The notes under the pieces: generated by a model
What the model was told of the DNA's origin: nothing
The model's database searches: none
What the model saw: only the letters and a program-made list of their open reading frames with translations
In this document: one piece after another, positions 15,001-24,989 of the stretch
Layout: every line of letters starts with the position of its first letter
Numbering within the stretch: the stretch's first letter is position 1
Program-made: the position numbers and the translations under genes
Source of the DNA: Megamerina dolium
Taxonomy: Eukaryota; Arthropoda; Insecta; Diptera; Megamerinidae
Assembly: GCA_963854835.1 (NCBI GenBank)
Contig: OY978525.1
Location: 99,341,388 to 99,405,387 of the forward strand
Length of the DNA: 64,000 bases
Direction: 5' to 3'

Positions 15001-15794
15001 TCTCATCTACTCATTATGGCCTTGCTTCACTATAATACAAAACACACTTTCACGCCATCGTCATTATCACCATAATCATCACAATCATTATTATCACAAA
15101 AATGAATGTTTTTTTATATAAAATTATTTTTCATATTATTTTTTTCAATATTTTTATAATTTTGTGCTACTCAATTGTATTTAAATTAAATTAATATATA
15201 ATTTAATAAATTAATAGTTAAAATTTTTTAAATTTCCTTATATAATTACAATTTTTAATTAAGTGATTTACAAGGTCACTTAAAGTAAAATGTCATAATT
15301 TCAAGTTGAACAAGAATATGAAACATATGAACACACCCTCATAATTATGTGTGTGTTCCTTTGTCATACAACAATTGCAACAAACCATGCAGTTATTTTT
15401 GTAAAGAAGCAAATTTCATAAAATTATCACAATATGAAATGTTATGGTACTTTGTTCAGCAGCTAAATATGTACATTGTCGTATTTATATATCTTAATTT
15501 TAATTTAAAATGATTAATTTTTTAAATATTCTATCAGAAAAAAAAAATAAAATATTTAAGTAGATTTATATATAACAATTTTTCCTTTTCTTCTTCTGCT
15601 ATTATATTTAACACAATTACTGGCATGTTATAGCAAATTTTTCTGTATTGCTAATTATATTCTTTTAGTATACACCTACTTATATATAGTAATATTAATA
15701 AAAATTATATTAAAATTGATGTTTTTGTTTTTATTTAAAAAAAAATAATTAAAAAATTAGGAGGAATATTGATGATGATGAGACGACCGTGTGA
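1..15794 (+). CDS. stan: stan (flamingo/starry night) 3' part, seven-pass cadherin receptor
   Basis: C-terminal part of the planar-cell-polarity cadherin Flamingo/CELSR, an adhesion GPCR at epithelial junctions and on axons. Coding exons are 1-811 (open at the left edge, first full codon at 3), 881-1420, 1478-2977 and 15761-15794; all junctions are GT/AG and keep frame, giving 960 residues. In order: GPS region with CVRW near 204, a Cys-x-Cys pair (315 and 321) and H-I|S at 327-335 as the probable autoproteolysis site; seven hydrophobic segments from about 405 to 1190 (TM4 and TM5 split by intron 1); then a roughly 510-residue Ser/Gln/His-rich tail. I recognise the family from segments such as RGQQTNSNTIHQN, YEPVVWWLVGPIAG and TSITDTERN, which match Drosophila Stan. 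Cadherin, EGF and laminin-G repeats must lie to the left of the window. Identification is very secure; the last junction is by frame and conserved tail sequence. Confidence 0.95.
2562..2612 (+). repeat. stan: CAG/CAA poly-glutamine tract in the stan tail
   Basis: In-frame run of CAG and CAA codons, broken by one arginine and one leucine. A histidine-rich stretch (CAT/CAC codons) follows at about 2778-2825. The Drosophila protein also has glutamines here, so the tract is conserved in place but likely variable in length. Confidence 0.85.
3105..3470 (+). mobile_element. tRNA-derived SINE, tail type b, with target-site duplication
   Basis: Starts with a tRNA-like head carrying an A-box (TAGCTCAGTGGTTAGTG) and a B-box (GTTCAATCCCC). 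A 200-bp body follows with GGTACCCACCTGTCGGC and TTCGGAACCGGC blocks, then a tail with TGGTATCACAATGGGC, an AGAG stretch and three CCTAA units. It is flanked by an exact TAACTTCAACT repeat (3094-3104 and 3470-3480), the signature of target-primed retroposition. One of the best preserved copies. Confidence 0.9.
4490..5290. repeat. simple-sequence cluster in the stan intron
   Basis: Successive low-complexity tracts: CAT/ATC trinucleotides near 4500-4550, (CA)n at 4851-4871, (AAC)n at 5060-5090 and (ACT)n at 5195-5240. The open frames here are by-products of the repeats. Confidence 0.8.
5755..5785. repeat. short GGTTA repeat
   Basis: Four GGTTA-like units in a row, the reverse complement of the CCTAA tail of SINE type b and related LINEs. 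Probably the remaining 3' end of a retroposon inserted on the - strand; no body is recognisable. Confidence 0.45.
6147..6856 (-). mobile_element. SINE split by a nested mariner-like insertion
   Basis: Tail half at 6147-6222 (GTAGCACTTATAA...GTACGTGTTA) and head half at 6767-6856 (GACAGTATTAGAAGGGA..., ending in CTGAGCTACGG) are one - strand SINE interrupted at 6223-6766. The element lacks much of the usual body and the B-box region. Confidence 0.75.
6223..6766 (-). mobile_element. internally deleted Tc1/mariner-type element
   Basis: Ends match as inverted repeats (CAGGGTGATTTTTTA on the left; the complement of ATAGGATGAATTTTTA on the right) next to TA dinucleotides. On the - strand from 6655 a transposase start is readable (MNRLTNEQRLQIIEFYYQ), then scattered blocks including RIRRVRTEENIAAVFAS, and then a jump to the C-terminal end. 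The catalytic middle is missing, so this is a non-autonomous deletion derivative. Confidence 0.75.
7030..7310 (+). mobile_element. decayed relative of the 40.7 kb inverted-repeat element
   Basis: Shares ordered blocks with the inside of the element at 40708-41230: CTCGATATAAGAAAAT, AAACTYGYAAATT, GTAGTTGACAG, CAATTGTT.AAAGTTTT and ACACCTAATATT-like sequence. Its termini are not recognisable. Confidence 0.5.
7370..7980 (+). repeat. degenerate tandem 180-bp-type repeats
   Basis: Three to four divergent units, each with a TTTGTATGGGAGCTACAT...TAGGCGTGG block followed by TTTCTCGCAAG-like and GCTATGGCGGTTCAAA-like blocks. The same units occur in opposite orientation at 32350-32890. The small open frames inside are not genes. 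Confidence 0.6.
8137..8300 (+). mobile_element. degenerate SINE copy
   Basis: Head GTGCTATAGATCAGTTGGTTAGTG followed directly by body blocks GCCCATCTGTCAGCAAGCAATTGG and GTGGCAAGAGTTCTGTCATTCG. The B-box half of the head is missing and there is no clear tail. Confidence 0.6.
12030..12970 (+). pseudogene. degenerate mariner transposase
   Basis: Stop-ridden mariner-family transposase readable across three frames: SGQPKKFEDGKLTALLD near 12230, LGPIRIEAERCSSAINH near 12380, CIWWNQLG near 12590, then LMRFSRPLKEK and KIVFQHDNASLYVAE at 12690-12790. The FQHDNA block carries the second catalytic Asp of the D,D34D family; the first motif reads VTDDAKR instead of VTGDEKW, so the Glu and the Trp are lost. 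Many frameshifts; certainly inactive. Confidence 0.8.
13349..13795. mobile_element. small terminal-inverted-repeat element
   Basis: The left end (CACCGGAAGTTTCGAAAG) and right end (CTTTTAAAACACACTGTG) are imperfect inverted repeats extending about 30 bp to GAACT/AGTTC on the inner side. The inside has no convincing transposase. Likely a non-autonomous DNA transposon. Confidence 0.45.
15259..15480 (-). mobile_element. MITE copy A (TTAGRTGATTCACAAG family)
   Basis: Left end TTAAGTGATTTACAAGGTC followed by ATGTCATAATTTCAAGTTGAA, matching the reverse complement of copy C for about 90 bp. The right end is too decayed to place, so the end given is approximate. It sits just upstream of the stan terminal exon. 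Confidence 0.5.
15761..15794 (+). CDS. stan: stan terminal coding exon, PDZ-ligand-like C-terminus
   Basis: Eleven-codon last exon. The GA left at 2976-2977 joins G at 15761 to give E-R-N-I-D-D-D-E-T-T-V-stop, following ...TSITDT. The acceptor is an AT-rich tract ending ATTAG at 15756-15760; the donor is GTGAGTATG at 2978. The same residues end Drosophila Stan as I remember it, and T-x-V at a C-terminus is a class I PDZ ligand. The exon is far too short to appear as an open reading frame. Sequence after 15794 is taken to be 3' UTR; no single poly(A) signal stands out. Confidence 0.88.
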
Positions 15795-17274
15795 CGGACT
15801 CGATACTCACCCCCAGACCAATACCCGCTAACCCTACAAAAACATCAACAACATCAACAGCAGTTATTGTATCAAAAACGAAAAAAACAACAAGAACGAA
15901 ATTGTCGTTTTGCAACAATACATGGTATTAATTATCACAATGGCAATAATGCCAATAATAATAATAACAAATATATGTAAATGAACAAATATTAAGTAGA
16001 TTTATGTAATAATATTCAACCTGTGAGCATGTAAAATATATTAGTTATAATATATGAAAACGAACAAATAGAAAAACGATACAGAAACACAAAACTCGAG
16101 TATTAAATGTTATAAACGCAATTTATAATACATATAAGATATATATACACATAAAATAATACCTATATACACATATACATAATTACCTTACATTACATGA
16201 CATGCATTAGATTATTAAGTATTATTTATAATTATTTACAAATTTTAAAATTTTTTTTTATTCTATATTTAATTATAATAATATATACATATTCGTTCTC
16301 ATAACTACATATTTTTAATCACATAATCATGATTGTCAAAAAGAATGCTACCAAATTGCATTTATTAGTTGTTTAGAAACAAATGTTGCCAGCAATAAAA
16401 TAATGAAATTCACTAAACAACATGTTACATAAGTACGATACTCGAATATGTTTATAAACATGTTGTAATTATATTTACAATAGCGTGCATTTGAATTGCA
16501 AAGGTTAGGTTTGAAATGAAAAAAAATAAAATAAAAAAGCATCAACAATAAGCACAAACACGGATTTACATGGTATGGAATATCAACATTAAAAAAAGGC
16601 CACAAAAGTACATTATGATTCAAAATTTAATTGTAAAAATATTCAACAATTTATTCATACTTCTAAATATGTTTTATTGAGAAAATGTGCAATGATGTCG
16701 GTTTCGATTTTATAATAAATTCGATACTAAAATCGATCGATTTCACCGACTCTGAGTAACGATTTGGTTAGAAATTCTCAGCAGAACGTCTCTTTAAATG
16801 TTTAAGAAGGCTCTTGCTGGTCTAAGAGAAGAGTCTTTAAGCCAGCCGCAAAACTCATAAATAGTTACATACGTTGCATCACGATAATCAACTAACGGTT
16901 TGTTAAGATAATGCTCGTCCAGGATTTTTTATTTTATTTCGTCAGATGTGTGATAAAGATTCTTATATAAATTTAAGATGTACTATTATCGCTTCGACTC
17001 AAATTGCTTTAAATATTCCATATGAACTTATATCCGAAAGTGGCATATTGTTAATGTTTTGTATGAAGAACAGGAAATTTCAAAAAATTATCATATAAAA
17101 TGGTTCATTTCAGTTAATATTTACTTGGATATGTAAATTCAAAAATCTCACAAAAAAGGAAAATACTCATTTTTTGAAATTAATTCAAGCATGTGACAGA
17201 AGTATGAAGCTGGCATTCGTATATGTAAATGGAAAAATATAAAATGTGTATGTATAATTTAAGGGAAAAATTAA

Positions 17275-17460
17275 TTAGATGATTCACAAGTTATTAAAAC
17301 ACGTCTTATTGTCATAAAATGTTGAAACTGTCAACACAAATACAACTCTAATTACATGCTATCTTTTTGGCTTGGCGTAATTGTTGTGTGTTGCAATGGC
17401 GAGCAAATAATTATGAGAATGTGTTGCTTATGACTTTGAAATACCTTGTGAATCGCCTAA
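17275..17460. mobile_element. MITE copy B (TTAGRTGATTCACAAG family)
   Basis: Left end TTAGATGATTCACAAG and right end CTTGTGAATCGCCTAA are inverted repeats matching at 14 of 16 positions, with 186 bp between outer ends. Copies A, C and D share the terminal consensus. No coding capacity. Confidence 0.75.
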
Positions 17461-18413
17461 TTCATAATTATGTGTATATTCACAACATACACAAGCTCTG
17501 TGTATGTATGAATTACAATTTCAGACTGAATATTATTTTGTATTGTACTGTATTATATTTAGTATATATATGTGTGAATAAAATGCTAATAATATAATTT
17601 TTATAAAAAATAATGTTAATTTAAATTTATAAAAATAAAAAAAAAAACGTTTATTTAATTTAAAATAAATTTTCAAGAATTTAGTAATAATTTCATTTTG
17701 CACAAAGAAAAAATTATTCATAATACTCGTAGTGCACAATAGAAATAATAATAATAATTATAATAATGATACATAAAAATAATAAAGGAATAGAAGGAAA
17801 AATTCATGAGTGCCTCATCTAGAGTTCTGAGCTTATTTGCACAATTATGTACGTGAGTTGAAAATAAAGACAAACAATGGTGTATGAATTATTTAACTAA
17901 ACAAAAATAATTTCTAATTTTAATTCATTTAAAAACACATGCGATACATACGATATTATGCATTGAATTGATAATGTGAAAATGAAATTTGCCTCATGCA
18001 ACACAAAAACAGAAATCGTATGTATGTGGATATTTATAACATTTGATTTATAGCTTCATATCTGCCATTTAGTTCAATTTACACACACACACACACACAA
18101 GGAAAAAAAAAACAATGTAACTTTTGCAACAATTTTTCTTTATACATATTTACTTGTGTATGTATATTGTAGATATACTTGAATGAATAAATTTTAAGTA
18201 TACGTAATAAAATAAAACATTAAAATTAATTATAAATAAATTAGTTTATAAACATCGAATGAAAATGAATGATTAATATTTACCTATACTCATAGAAAAA
18301 ACAAAACTATATGCATAGACAAACAAAAAATTGTATGTACAAAATTCCATATAATGAATTGGATATCTGAAATGCATTAAATCATATTTACAATAATAAC
18401 ATATCCAATAATA

Positions 18414-18414
18414 C

Positions 18415-18445
<31 letters not shown>
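18414..18445 (+). repeat. (AAT)n microsatellite
   Basis: About ten uninterrupted AAT units. Similar AAT/ATT tracts lie at 36496-36533 and 43804-43833. Confidence 0.9.
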
Positions 18446-18447
<2 letters not shown>

Positions 18448-18690
18448 TAATAGAACTTGAAAAAAAAAAGAATCAAAAGAAATATTATAAAATTATTATT
18501 AACAACTGAAATAATATTTGCATACTTAGAGGTACCCTCAGCTCATTACACTCATACTTATTATGCCATCATTGCTTCCTTTTTGTATAATAAAATCTCT
18601 CTTTCCATTTGTAATCCATTTTTCTCACACACACTAATTTTTATGATATATGGAATATAAATTTAGTAAATGTATTAATATACACATTAC

Positions 18691-18937
18691 TTAGGTAATT
18701 TACAAGGTGTCAAAACATGTCAACATTGTCAACGTTGATAGAAAATGTTTCTAAACATTTTTAAAAGTGCTTCTATTGGCTTCCATACAAGGACGAGCAC
18801 AATAGAAATTGTTGTAGATGTTATGTGTTGATTTTTAGTACACACAATTATGATAGCATCTTTAATTGTATGTATCATATGTTCATTCAACTTGAAATTA
18901 TGACATATGACCTTATGAGACCTTGTATATCACCTAA
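18691..18937. mobile_element. MITE copy C (TTAGRTGATTCACAAG family)
   Basis: 247-bp element: left TTAGGTAATTTACAAGGTGTC, right ACCTTGTATATCACCTAA as inverted repeats. The interior has a CATGTCAACATTGTCAACG block and a TTCAACTTGAAATTATGACAT block that recurs in copy A. Confidence 0.75.
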
Positions 18938-19341
18938 TGATTTTGCAATTTCATAATATTTTACAAATGTAAATCATATTTTCCTGTATATTATATATAC
19001 AAATGTATGCGAATATATATCTACATATATATATATATCGAAGTATCACGCCTCCGCCGCTTATAACTACTCATATGTATGATACCTATATCTTGTATAA
19101 CGAATATTACAAGAGTGACAAAAATAAATTTGTTTTTTAACCACATGTATCTATTTCTGCTAATTTTGAAATTCTATTTTATTTTGTTTTTTTATATTTT
19201 ACTTGTCTTATTCAATTGATAGCTAAATTTTTAGTTAACACATCCCAAACAGAAAACCTTGTTGAAAATTATATATGTTGATCAGCTTTGGAATTTTTCC
19301 TTCAATTTTCTTTCAGAAAATACCTATTGTAAGAACATTAT

Positions 19342-19650
19342 GGGTGCTGTGGCTAAGTGGTTTAGTGCGTTGGCCTTCTGATTTATAGGTCGTGGGTTCA
19401 ATCCCCGACTGAAACACAACATTAATATTGATTTAAGATTTTTCTTTCGAACAGTACCCATCTGTCGACAAGCAAGTGGCAATACTTCCGGCAGTAACAA
19501 TTTGCAATGAAAAAGTTTCTAAAAGTGTTCTGTGAGCCCTGACAAATTATGTCACAAAGGTTCTGCCCTTCGGAACCGGCACAATAGTACTTGAATAGAA
19601 GCTAGACTCCAAAGAAACATTTGTAGCCTATAAGTGCCACATAAAAAAAA
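19342..19650 (+). mobile_element. tRNA-derived SINE, tail type a
   Basis: Head GGGTGCTGTGGCTAAGTGG...GTTCAATCCCC, body GTACCCATCTGTCGACAAGCAAGTGG and TTCTGCCCTTCGGAACCGGC, tail TATAAGTGCCACAT followed by A-rich sequence. No clear target-site duplication. The tail differs from type b, which has TGGTATCACAATGGGC. Confidence 0.85.
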
Positions 19651-20529
19651 TTAATCAAATAACAATAAAAAACCATCATTAATGTTAGTCATAATATGCA
19701 AAATTATTTCAGTTAAATTTCATGAATTTAATCAAACCAGTGGAAAAAAATTAACTCCAACAGACTAAGGGACTGAAGTCCAAATTTTTTCAATTTTGTC
19801 ACTTTTTATACGCCTAACGGCAGATTTGAGATCGAATTTAGAGCATCTTGATACAACTGGGTTCGTTAATGCAAAACAAGTTTTGTGTTTTAAAAAAACA
19901 CAGATTAATACAAACGTCGCATCATTGTTTAGCAACATTTCTTTAAGGAAAACTACTTCATAGCTATTTCATCGTTTACCTTGCATTTGTTAACACTTAA
20001 ATGACTGAAATTGAAGCACGATGTAAGAGCACATGTGCGCACAACGTATAATGGAAGAGCAATCGTCAAAACCAACGTATTTTTATCAAGAGAACGTAAC
20101 TGATCAGAGATGTGTAATTTGAATGGCAGAATGGTCCAATTTGGCACTGATTTCTTCTTTTTTTTTCAAACATATAAATATAACTCGGAATTATAATATT
20201 ACACTCGAAAGAGAACCACAAAATGCAACCTCTCATGTACTTTGACTTTGATATTTTGAAGTTGAAATGGCACTTTTGAAAACTTAAAAACCATTGCAAA
20301 AAATTTATTGAGCTCGAGATGGAAAGGAATATAGAAGCAATGGATTTTTCATTATCAACTTCAGCTGCTCATGTGCGAGAAACACACTTTTGACCACTAA
20401 AATTAAAATCTTCAGCTATATTCAAATAAAATAAAGCAAGACCATTGATCGAACATGGTTACTCTGGTTACAAAAGTCATGGAGCCTTACTTATGTGGCC
20501 ATTAAAACCGAAAATTGATTTATTCCGAA

Positions 20530-20750
20530 TCTAGTATGCTTCGCCGGCCACTAACAGGTTCCCCAGTACTTGGTCTCTCCATCGGAGGTTGGGTCTGCAT
20601 CTTCTGTGTCGTCCACCAGCGGATTCCGAATATAACTCCTTCTTAGGCGGAGCGTGTTCTTCCATTCCCTCGACATGACTTATTCAGCGCAGTGTCGGCA
20701 TACAGCTTATACAGCTCATGGTTGTATCTTATTCGATACTCACATATATA
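20530..20750 (-). pseudogene. RTE-like LINE, 3' coding end fragment
   Basis: The - strand reads IRYNHELYKLYADTALN and then, after a frameshift, GGRHRRCRPNLRWRDQV, the conserved C-terminal block (RGRPKLRWxDQV type) found at the end of many LINE reverse transcriptases. Only about 70 residues remain and no RT core is present. Confidence 0.6.
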
Positions 20751-22105
20751 CTAAGCATATATACTAAACACAGTATACCTGTTTTACTATTCAGTTTTTA
20801 TTGATTTATATACCCTCTTATCACCACATTATTATAATTATTATTTAAGGGTTGTGTTGCACTGCGACCCTGGGTCTATTGTGCATCACGTCTTGGACTT
20901 AGAGTATTTATCTAAGTCCAGCATCCATAAAGAAGCTTAACATAGATTCTACCTTATTGGATTTCAACAGATTTCAGGGTATTAAAAATACCTCGAAATT
21001 TTTCTTTCTTGCGTGAATTAGCTCTTAGGGACATCCCCTACACATGTTTCGCAGTTATCACCATATTGTCTGAAAGTAATATTTAACAAAAAAATAAAAA
21101 TAATAATAATAACAGGCCGCACCTCTATATTAAGAGAACCACGAATGGTAGGATCAAGTTATATTTTTTGTTTCGTAATTGGCGATTTTATGCGATATGG
21201 GAATAACGGAACTCCATACACACACAAGCAACGAATCATAGGACGTATTTTCTTAATGGATTGTTGAATTGGAAATCAAGATAAGAATATTACATACAAA
21301 AATCGAAATACACTACACTGAAAGCGAGCGCGTAGTTTACTGAAATTAATTACTTAGCGTCGAAAAGCGTATTATGTAGCTAGGCGTGATTAACTCTGAA
21401 TTTAACAGTATAAAACGGTATCATTTAAATTTTATTAAACATTTTTTATTGAATTTTTTTTCGTTGTGATTTATTTTTCAAAAATTATCATCAATCATTA
21501 TCACCAATTGATTAGATACTTGTGGTTACAAAAGCCACAACCCTATTGTCACCTATTGTAATTATTATCGTACAAAAAGGTAATGTGTATATGAGTAAAT
21601 ATTTCTTTATCTGATATTTTCATGCAATAATTTAAGTTGCAAACAAAAAAAAATTAATAAATAGAATGTGTAAGAAACAAAAACAAATCACAATAGTTAC
21701 TTTAAGATATGGTAAATAATTATAAGGGACAACAACAACAATAAGAATTCAATAAAGAAAAGACAAGAAAACAACAACAACAAGATATTTATAAATAAGA
21801 AATTTTTCTCTGTGTATATTTGAAGAAAGAAAAAAACCCACAAAACAACAAACAACAAATATGAAAATATATATTGTATTAATGAGTTTGAAAAATTGTA
21901 AAAGATATCGTATAGTATAGTATAGAAAGAGACAGGGGAGCAAAAGCGAAAATTGTCCCCTCGAAATATATTGCAAATAAATAATAAATGTAAATTATGA
22001 ACAAAATATGACCGATATTTTTTAATAAACAATTTTTTTTTCTACTCTTTCGGATTCATATTACTTATTGGCTGATGACAATCGATAATCGATTTTGGAA
22101 GCCTC

Positions 22106-22543
22106 TTAACCAAAGCAATTTGCCCCAAATATATTCTGTTCATTCATTCTCCATGATACAAGAATAATTAACTTTTTCATAAGGCTGCGTGTGCAACGCG
22201 ATGTGTCAATGTTGTCATGAATCAACATCTTTAGTACATCAGGTTTCTTCTCTAAACTAATTTGAAGACATTTGAGAAAGCATACTTGATTATCCGATAA
22301 TTTGTTTACATCATCACCAGATAGAGCTTTTGCATCATCTGTATAGAAGTAGAAATGAAATATATAATATTAATATTGTAATATAAATTAACGTATATTA
22401 TTACTTCGATTTATGCCCAGCAATCCCTGACACATCATAACGTTTTCATTTGCTCTTAAAAGATTTCTTAATGTTTTCTCTGCAGGTAAGGTAAACGAGA
22501 TACCTAGAATACTGATAACAATTAGTAAACATGTACACTTCAT
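22106..22543 (-). CDS. small secreted four-cysteine protein 1 (OBP-like)
   Basis: Two coding exons on the - strand, 22405-22543 and 22106-22338, joined by a 66-bp GT/AG phase-1 intron; 123 residues. It begins MKCTCLLIVISILG, a plausible secretion signal. The mature part has Cys at MMCQG, VCFLKC and SRC, spaced C-x27-C-x3-C-x24-C exactly as in the two paralogues at 26435 and 31301. The first three cysteines fit odorant-binding proteins (C1, C2-x3-C3), but C3-C4 is too short and C5/C6 are absent. Unlike its paralogues it runs 17 residues further (to ANCFG), adding a fifth cysteine, probably by stop loss. Role unknown; a secreted ligand carrier is an inference. A TATAAATA box lies at 22588-22595. 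Confidence 0.82.
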
Positions 22544-22587
22544 TTTCACTCTTAATAAAGTCTATCGTAAGTCATTACGACATCTAT

Positions 22588-22595
22588 TATTTATA
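22588..22595 (-). promoter_or_regulatory. TATA box of secreted gene 1
   Basis: TATAAATA on the - strand, about 45 bp before the ATG. The same octamer stands about 55-65 bp before the ATG of the other two paralogues (near 26922 and 31791), which supports three independent functional promoters. Confidence 0.6.
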
Positions 22596-22642
22596 GAGTA
22601 TATATACATAGATGAAACTGATTATTTTACAATTCTTGTATA

Positions 22643-23757
22643 TACGAGGGCAGTTAGATAATTCTAAGGCTTTTTGAATAAAACATAAAAAAAATTTTTC
22701 CGTAAAAAACGCGTTTTATTACTCCACATAGTCTTCTTTTAGTCTTTTTACATTTAATTCAATATTTTTCCAATTTTTTTCTTACTTCCACGTAATAAGT
22801 TTTTTCAAGGTGCTCAAAGTAGGCGTTTGTTTCATCGACGATCTCTTCTTTTGACAGGAAACAGAAAATACTGACACCGGCTAAATCTGAAGAATATGCT
22901 GGAGAGCGGGGTAAGAGTTCGTAAACTAATACATCCAATTTTGCTATTGCTAATGCGGACTGCGCCTGTGCGTTGTCATGGTGGAAGAGCAGTGTTTTCT
23001 TCACCAAATGTTGTAATTTTTGTTTCAAATCAATGTCGAATCTATCCAACTATTGTGAATAATATTCTTCGGTTTAAGATGGCCAAACACTCTTTTGAAG
23101 TGGTCACATGAAAGTGTTTGTTGTCAATTGTGAGCAAATGAGGCATCCATCTTACAGAGAACCTTTTCATGTCCAAATATTCATGCAAAAAGTGTAGGCG
23201 CTTAGTTCACATGCCTACAGTCTCATGTTTTAATTCCTCCATGGATTTTATGGACGATTTCTAGCAATGAAGTTGATAGTACAGAGTCTCATATCAATTT
23301 ATCGATTCCTTCTGGGCTCTCGAAAATGGTTTCTTATAACGTAAATAACGCAGCTTGCTCAAAATTTGACGGTAGTCTACTAAGGGATGCTAGTTGACAC
23401 GAGTAGTGTTCATTTAAAGTTAAAAAATTAATAAATATGCGGCACTTATAGACACCGAAAGGCCCTCAGGCAAAGCTTCTCTTCCAATACTGTTGTGCGT
23501 GTTAAATTGTTGACAGAATCAGAAGGAACCTACTTATATTTATGAGGAGGTTCCCAACGGTAGAACCCTTATGACTTCACATTCACTGAGCTTTATCACA
23601 GAGCTTTATCACAGAGGAAGAAAAATCTGTTCTATATTAAAGTTTATGTCTCAAAACATACGGCTCACGAAGCCAACACACTAACCACTGAGCTACAACA
23701 TACAAGTTACTACGAGTAGAATTCAAAAAGCCGCAGACTTATCTAACTGCTCTCGTA
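22643..23757 (-). mobile_element. mariner-type element with intact ends, SINE inside
   Basis: Terminal inverted repeats TACGAGGGCAGTTAGATAA (left) and TTATCTAACTG..CTCGTA-type (right) flanked by TA on both sides. The - strand carries a transposase C-terminal part: KKTLLFHHDNAQAQSALAIA holds the second catalytic Asp, and a YSSDLAG block stands where YSPDLAP is usual. The N-terminal two thirds are missing or scrambled and a SINE is inserted at 23437-23708. Confidence 0.85.
23437..23708 (-). mobile_element. SINE, tail type a, inside a mariner
   Basis: Tail on the left (ATGCGGCACTTATAGAC...), body with CCCAACGGTAGAACCC, head on the right (CCAACACACTAACCACTGAGCTAC, the reverse complement of the A-box region). 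Much of the B-box region and adjacent body is lost. Being inside the mariner, it is the younger insertion. Confidence 0.75.
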
Positions 23758-24455
23758 TAATATGCATGACTAATTAATTTTTGATTTTCTTTAAATACTA
23801 CGCATAATAGCAAAACATAACGAATGTAATTTTTCGCTTTTGATAAGCAGGTGGATTCGAAAATATGTATATATTGTATATGTGCAAAAAAACTGCCATA
23901 CACGAATTTGTGATGAATGTGTGTTAAAAAAATCTGTTTTTTCTTTTCAGGTCACCCAAAGAGCGATGTGAACCAATATCATTAAAAAATGTCTATTTTG
24001 TGAAGAAGTTATAAGGGTTAACTATGAAAAATTGCTGTTGAAAATAAATTAATGGCAGTCGTCGTCATTCCTGGACAGCTATATAGATATTTGTTGATTT
24101 TCATTCATTTATTCTTCAAACCGAGTACAGTAGGTGCGTTTGGGAAATATATTGAAGCGATAAAGCTAATAGCGTCATAGATATGGCCCCAGCTCCCCCA
24201 CCATTCAAGGACCACCACTAACCAAACAATTAAAAAAATTTGAGATTTTTTTAAAATTAATCCCAATTATGATAAAGATGAAGAAAAAAGAATTTGATGT
24301 AGTTATATTGGCAGTGGTTACTTATAAGTCACATTAAAATTTCCCGCACAAAGTCAATCAATTAAGATATGTGTTCTACAACTAAAATTTAAAAAGTGTT
24401 ATATTTTGAAAGATAGATCTTTCTGCGGGTGTAATATTCTTGATATTTATTCAGT

Positions 24456-24820
24456 GTGTGGGTGCCGTAGCTCAGTGGTTAGTGTGTTCGCCTTCTGATC
24501 TGTAGATCGTGGTTCAATCCCCGGCTGATGCATAACAAATTTAATATCGATAAGATTTTTCTTTCGAACGGTACCCATCTGTCGGCAAGCAATTGGCAAT
24601 TCTTCCGACAGTAACAATTTGCCATGAAAAAGCTTCTAAAAGAAATCTGTGACAAAGCTCAGAAAAAGCGATGTCACAAGTGTTCTGCCGTTCGGAACCG
24701 GCTAAAATAAGTAGGTCCCTTCTAATACTGTCCAAATTTAAGACGCACAACAATAATGGAAGAGAAGCTCGGCCAATGAGCCCTTTGGGGCTTTAAGTGC
24801 CACATATTTATTTATTAATT
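24456..24820 (+). mobile_element. tRNA-derived SINE, tail type a, with target-site duplication
   Basis: Near-complete copy: A-box CGTAGCTCAGTGGTTAGTG, B-box GGTTCAATCCCC, body GTACCCATCTGTCGGCAAG, TTCGGAACCGGC, tail CTTTAAGTGCCACATATTTA. Flanked by TTTATTCAGT at 24446-24455 and 24821-24830. Confidence 0.9.
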
Positions 24821-24989
24821 TTTATTCAGTTACGAAATCAGTAAAGGAAAATGAAGCTACACGTATTGAAAATCGGATGTAAGTAAATTATCGGTGAGTA
24901 TAATGGGAAACGGTAAAAATATTCTCACCGATAATCGTAACGTTTCTGTACTTTTTAACATTATTATCATTTCAATTGAATACTAATTA

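Larger units (their letters stand above)
2978..15760 (+). other. stan: last intron of stan, 12.8 kb
   Basis: Non-coding apart from mobile elements: a SINE (3105-3470), a nested SINE/mariner pair (6147-6856), a decayed inverted-repeat element (about 7030-7310), degenerate 180-bp-type repeats (7370-7980), a SINE relic (8137-8300), a mariner relic (12030-12970) and a small inverted-repeat element (13349-13795). From 3480 to 4480, 8310 to 12000 and 13800 to 15250 I see only AT-rich sequence with no gene. Confidence 0.8.
15795..22105. other. stan 3' UTR and intergenic region
   Basis: No further coding sequence recognised between the stan stop and the first secreted-protein gene. Contents: presumed stan 3' UTR, MITE copies (17275-17460, 18691-18937), a SINE (19342-19650), a LINE tail (20530-20750) and AT microsatellites. 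From 20760 to 22100 I see nothing beyond AT-rich sequence. Confidence 0.6.

Noticed and set aside
16725..16745. Palindrome around AAATCGATCGATTT
   Set aside because: Single short palindrome without flanking repeats; expected by chance in 64 kb.
21697..22032. 111-codon - strand frame rich in Phe/Leu
   Set aside because: Arises from A-rich (AACAAC) sequence on the + strand; two overlapping frames are equally open.
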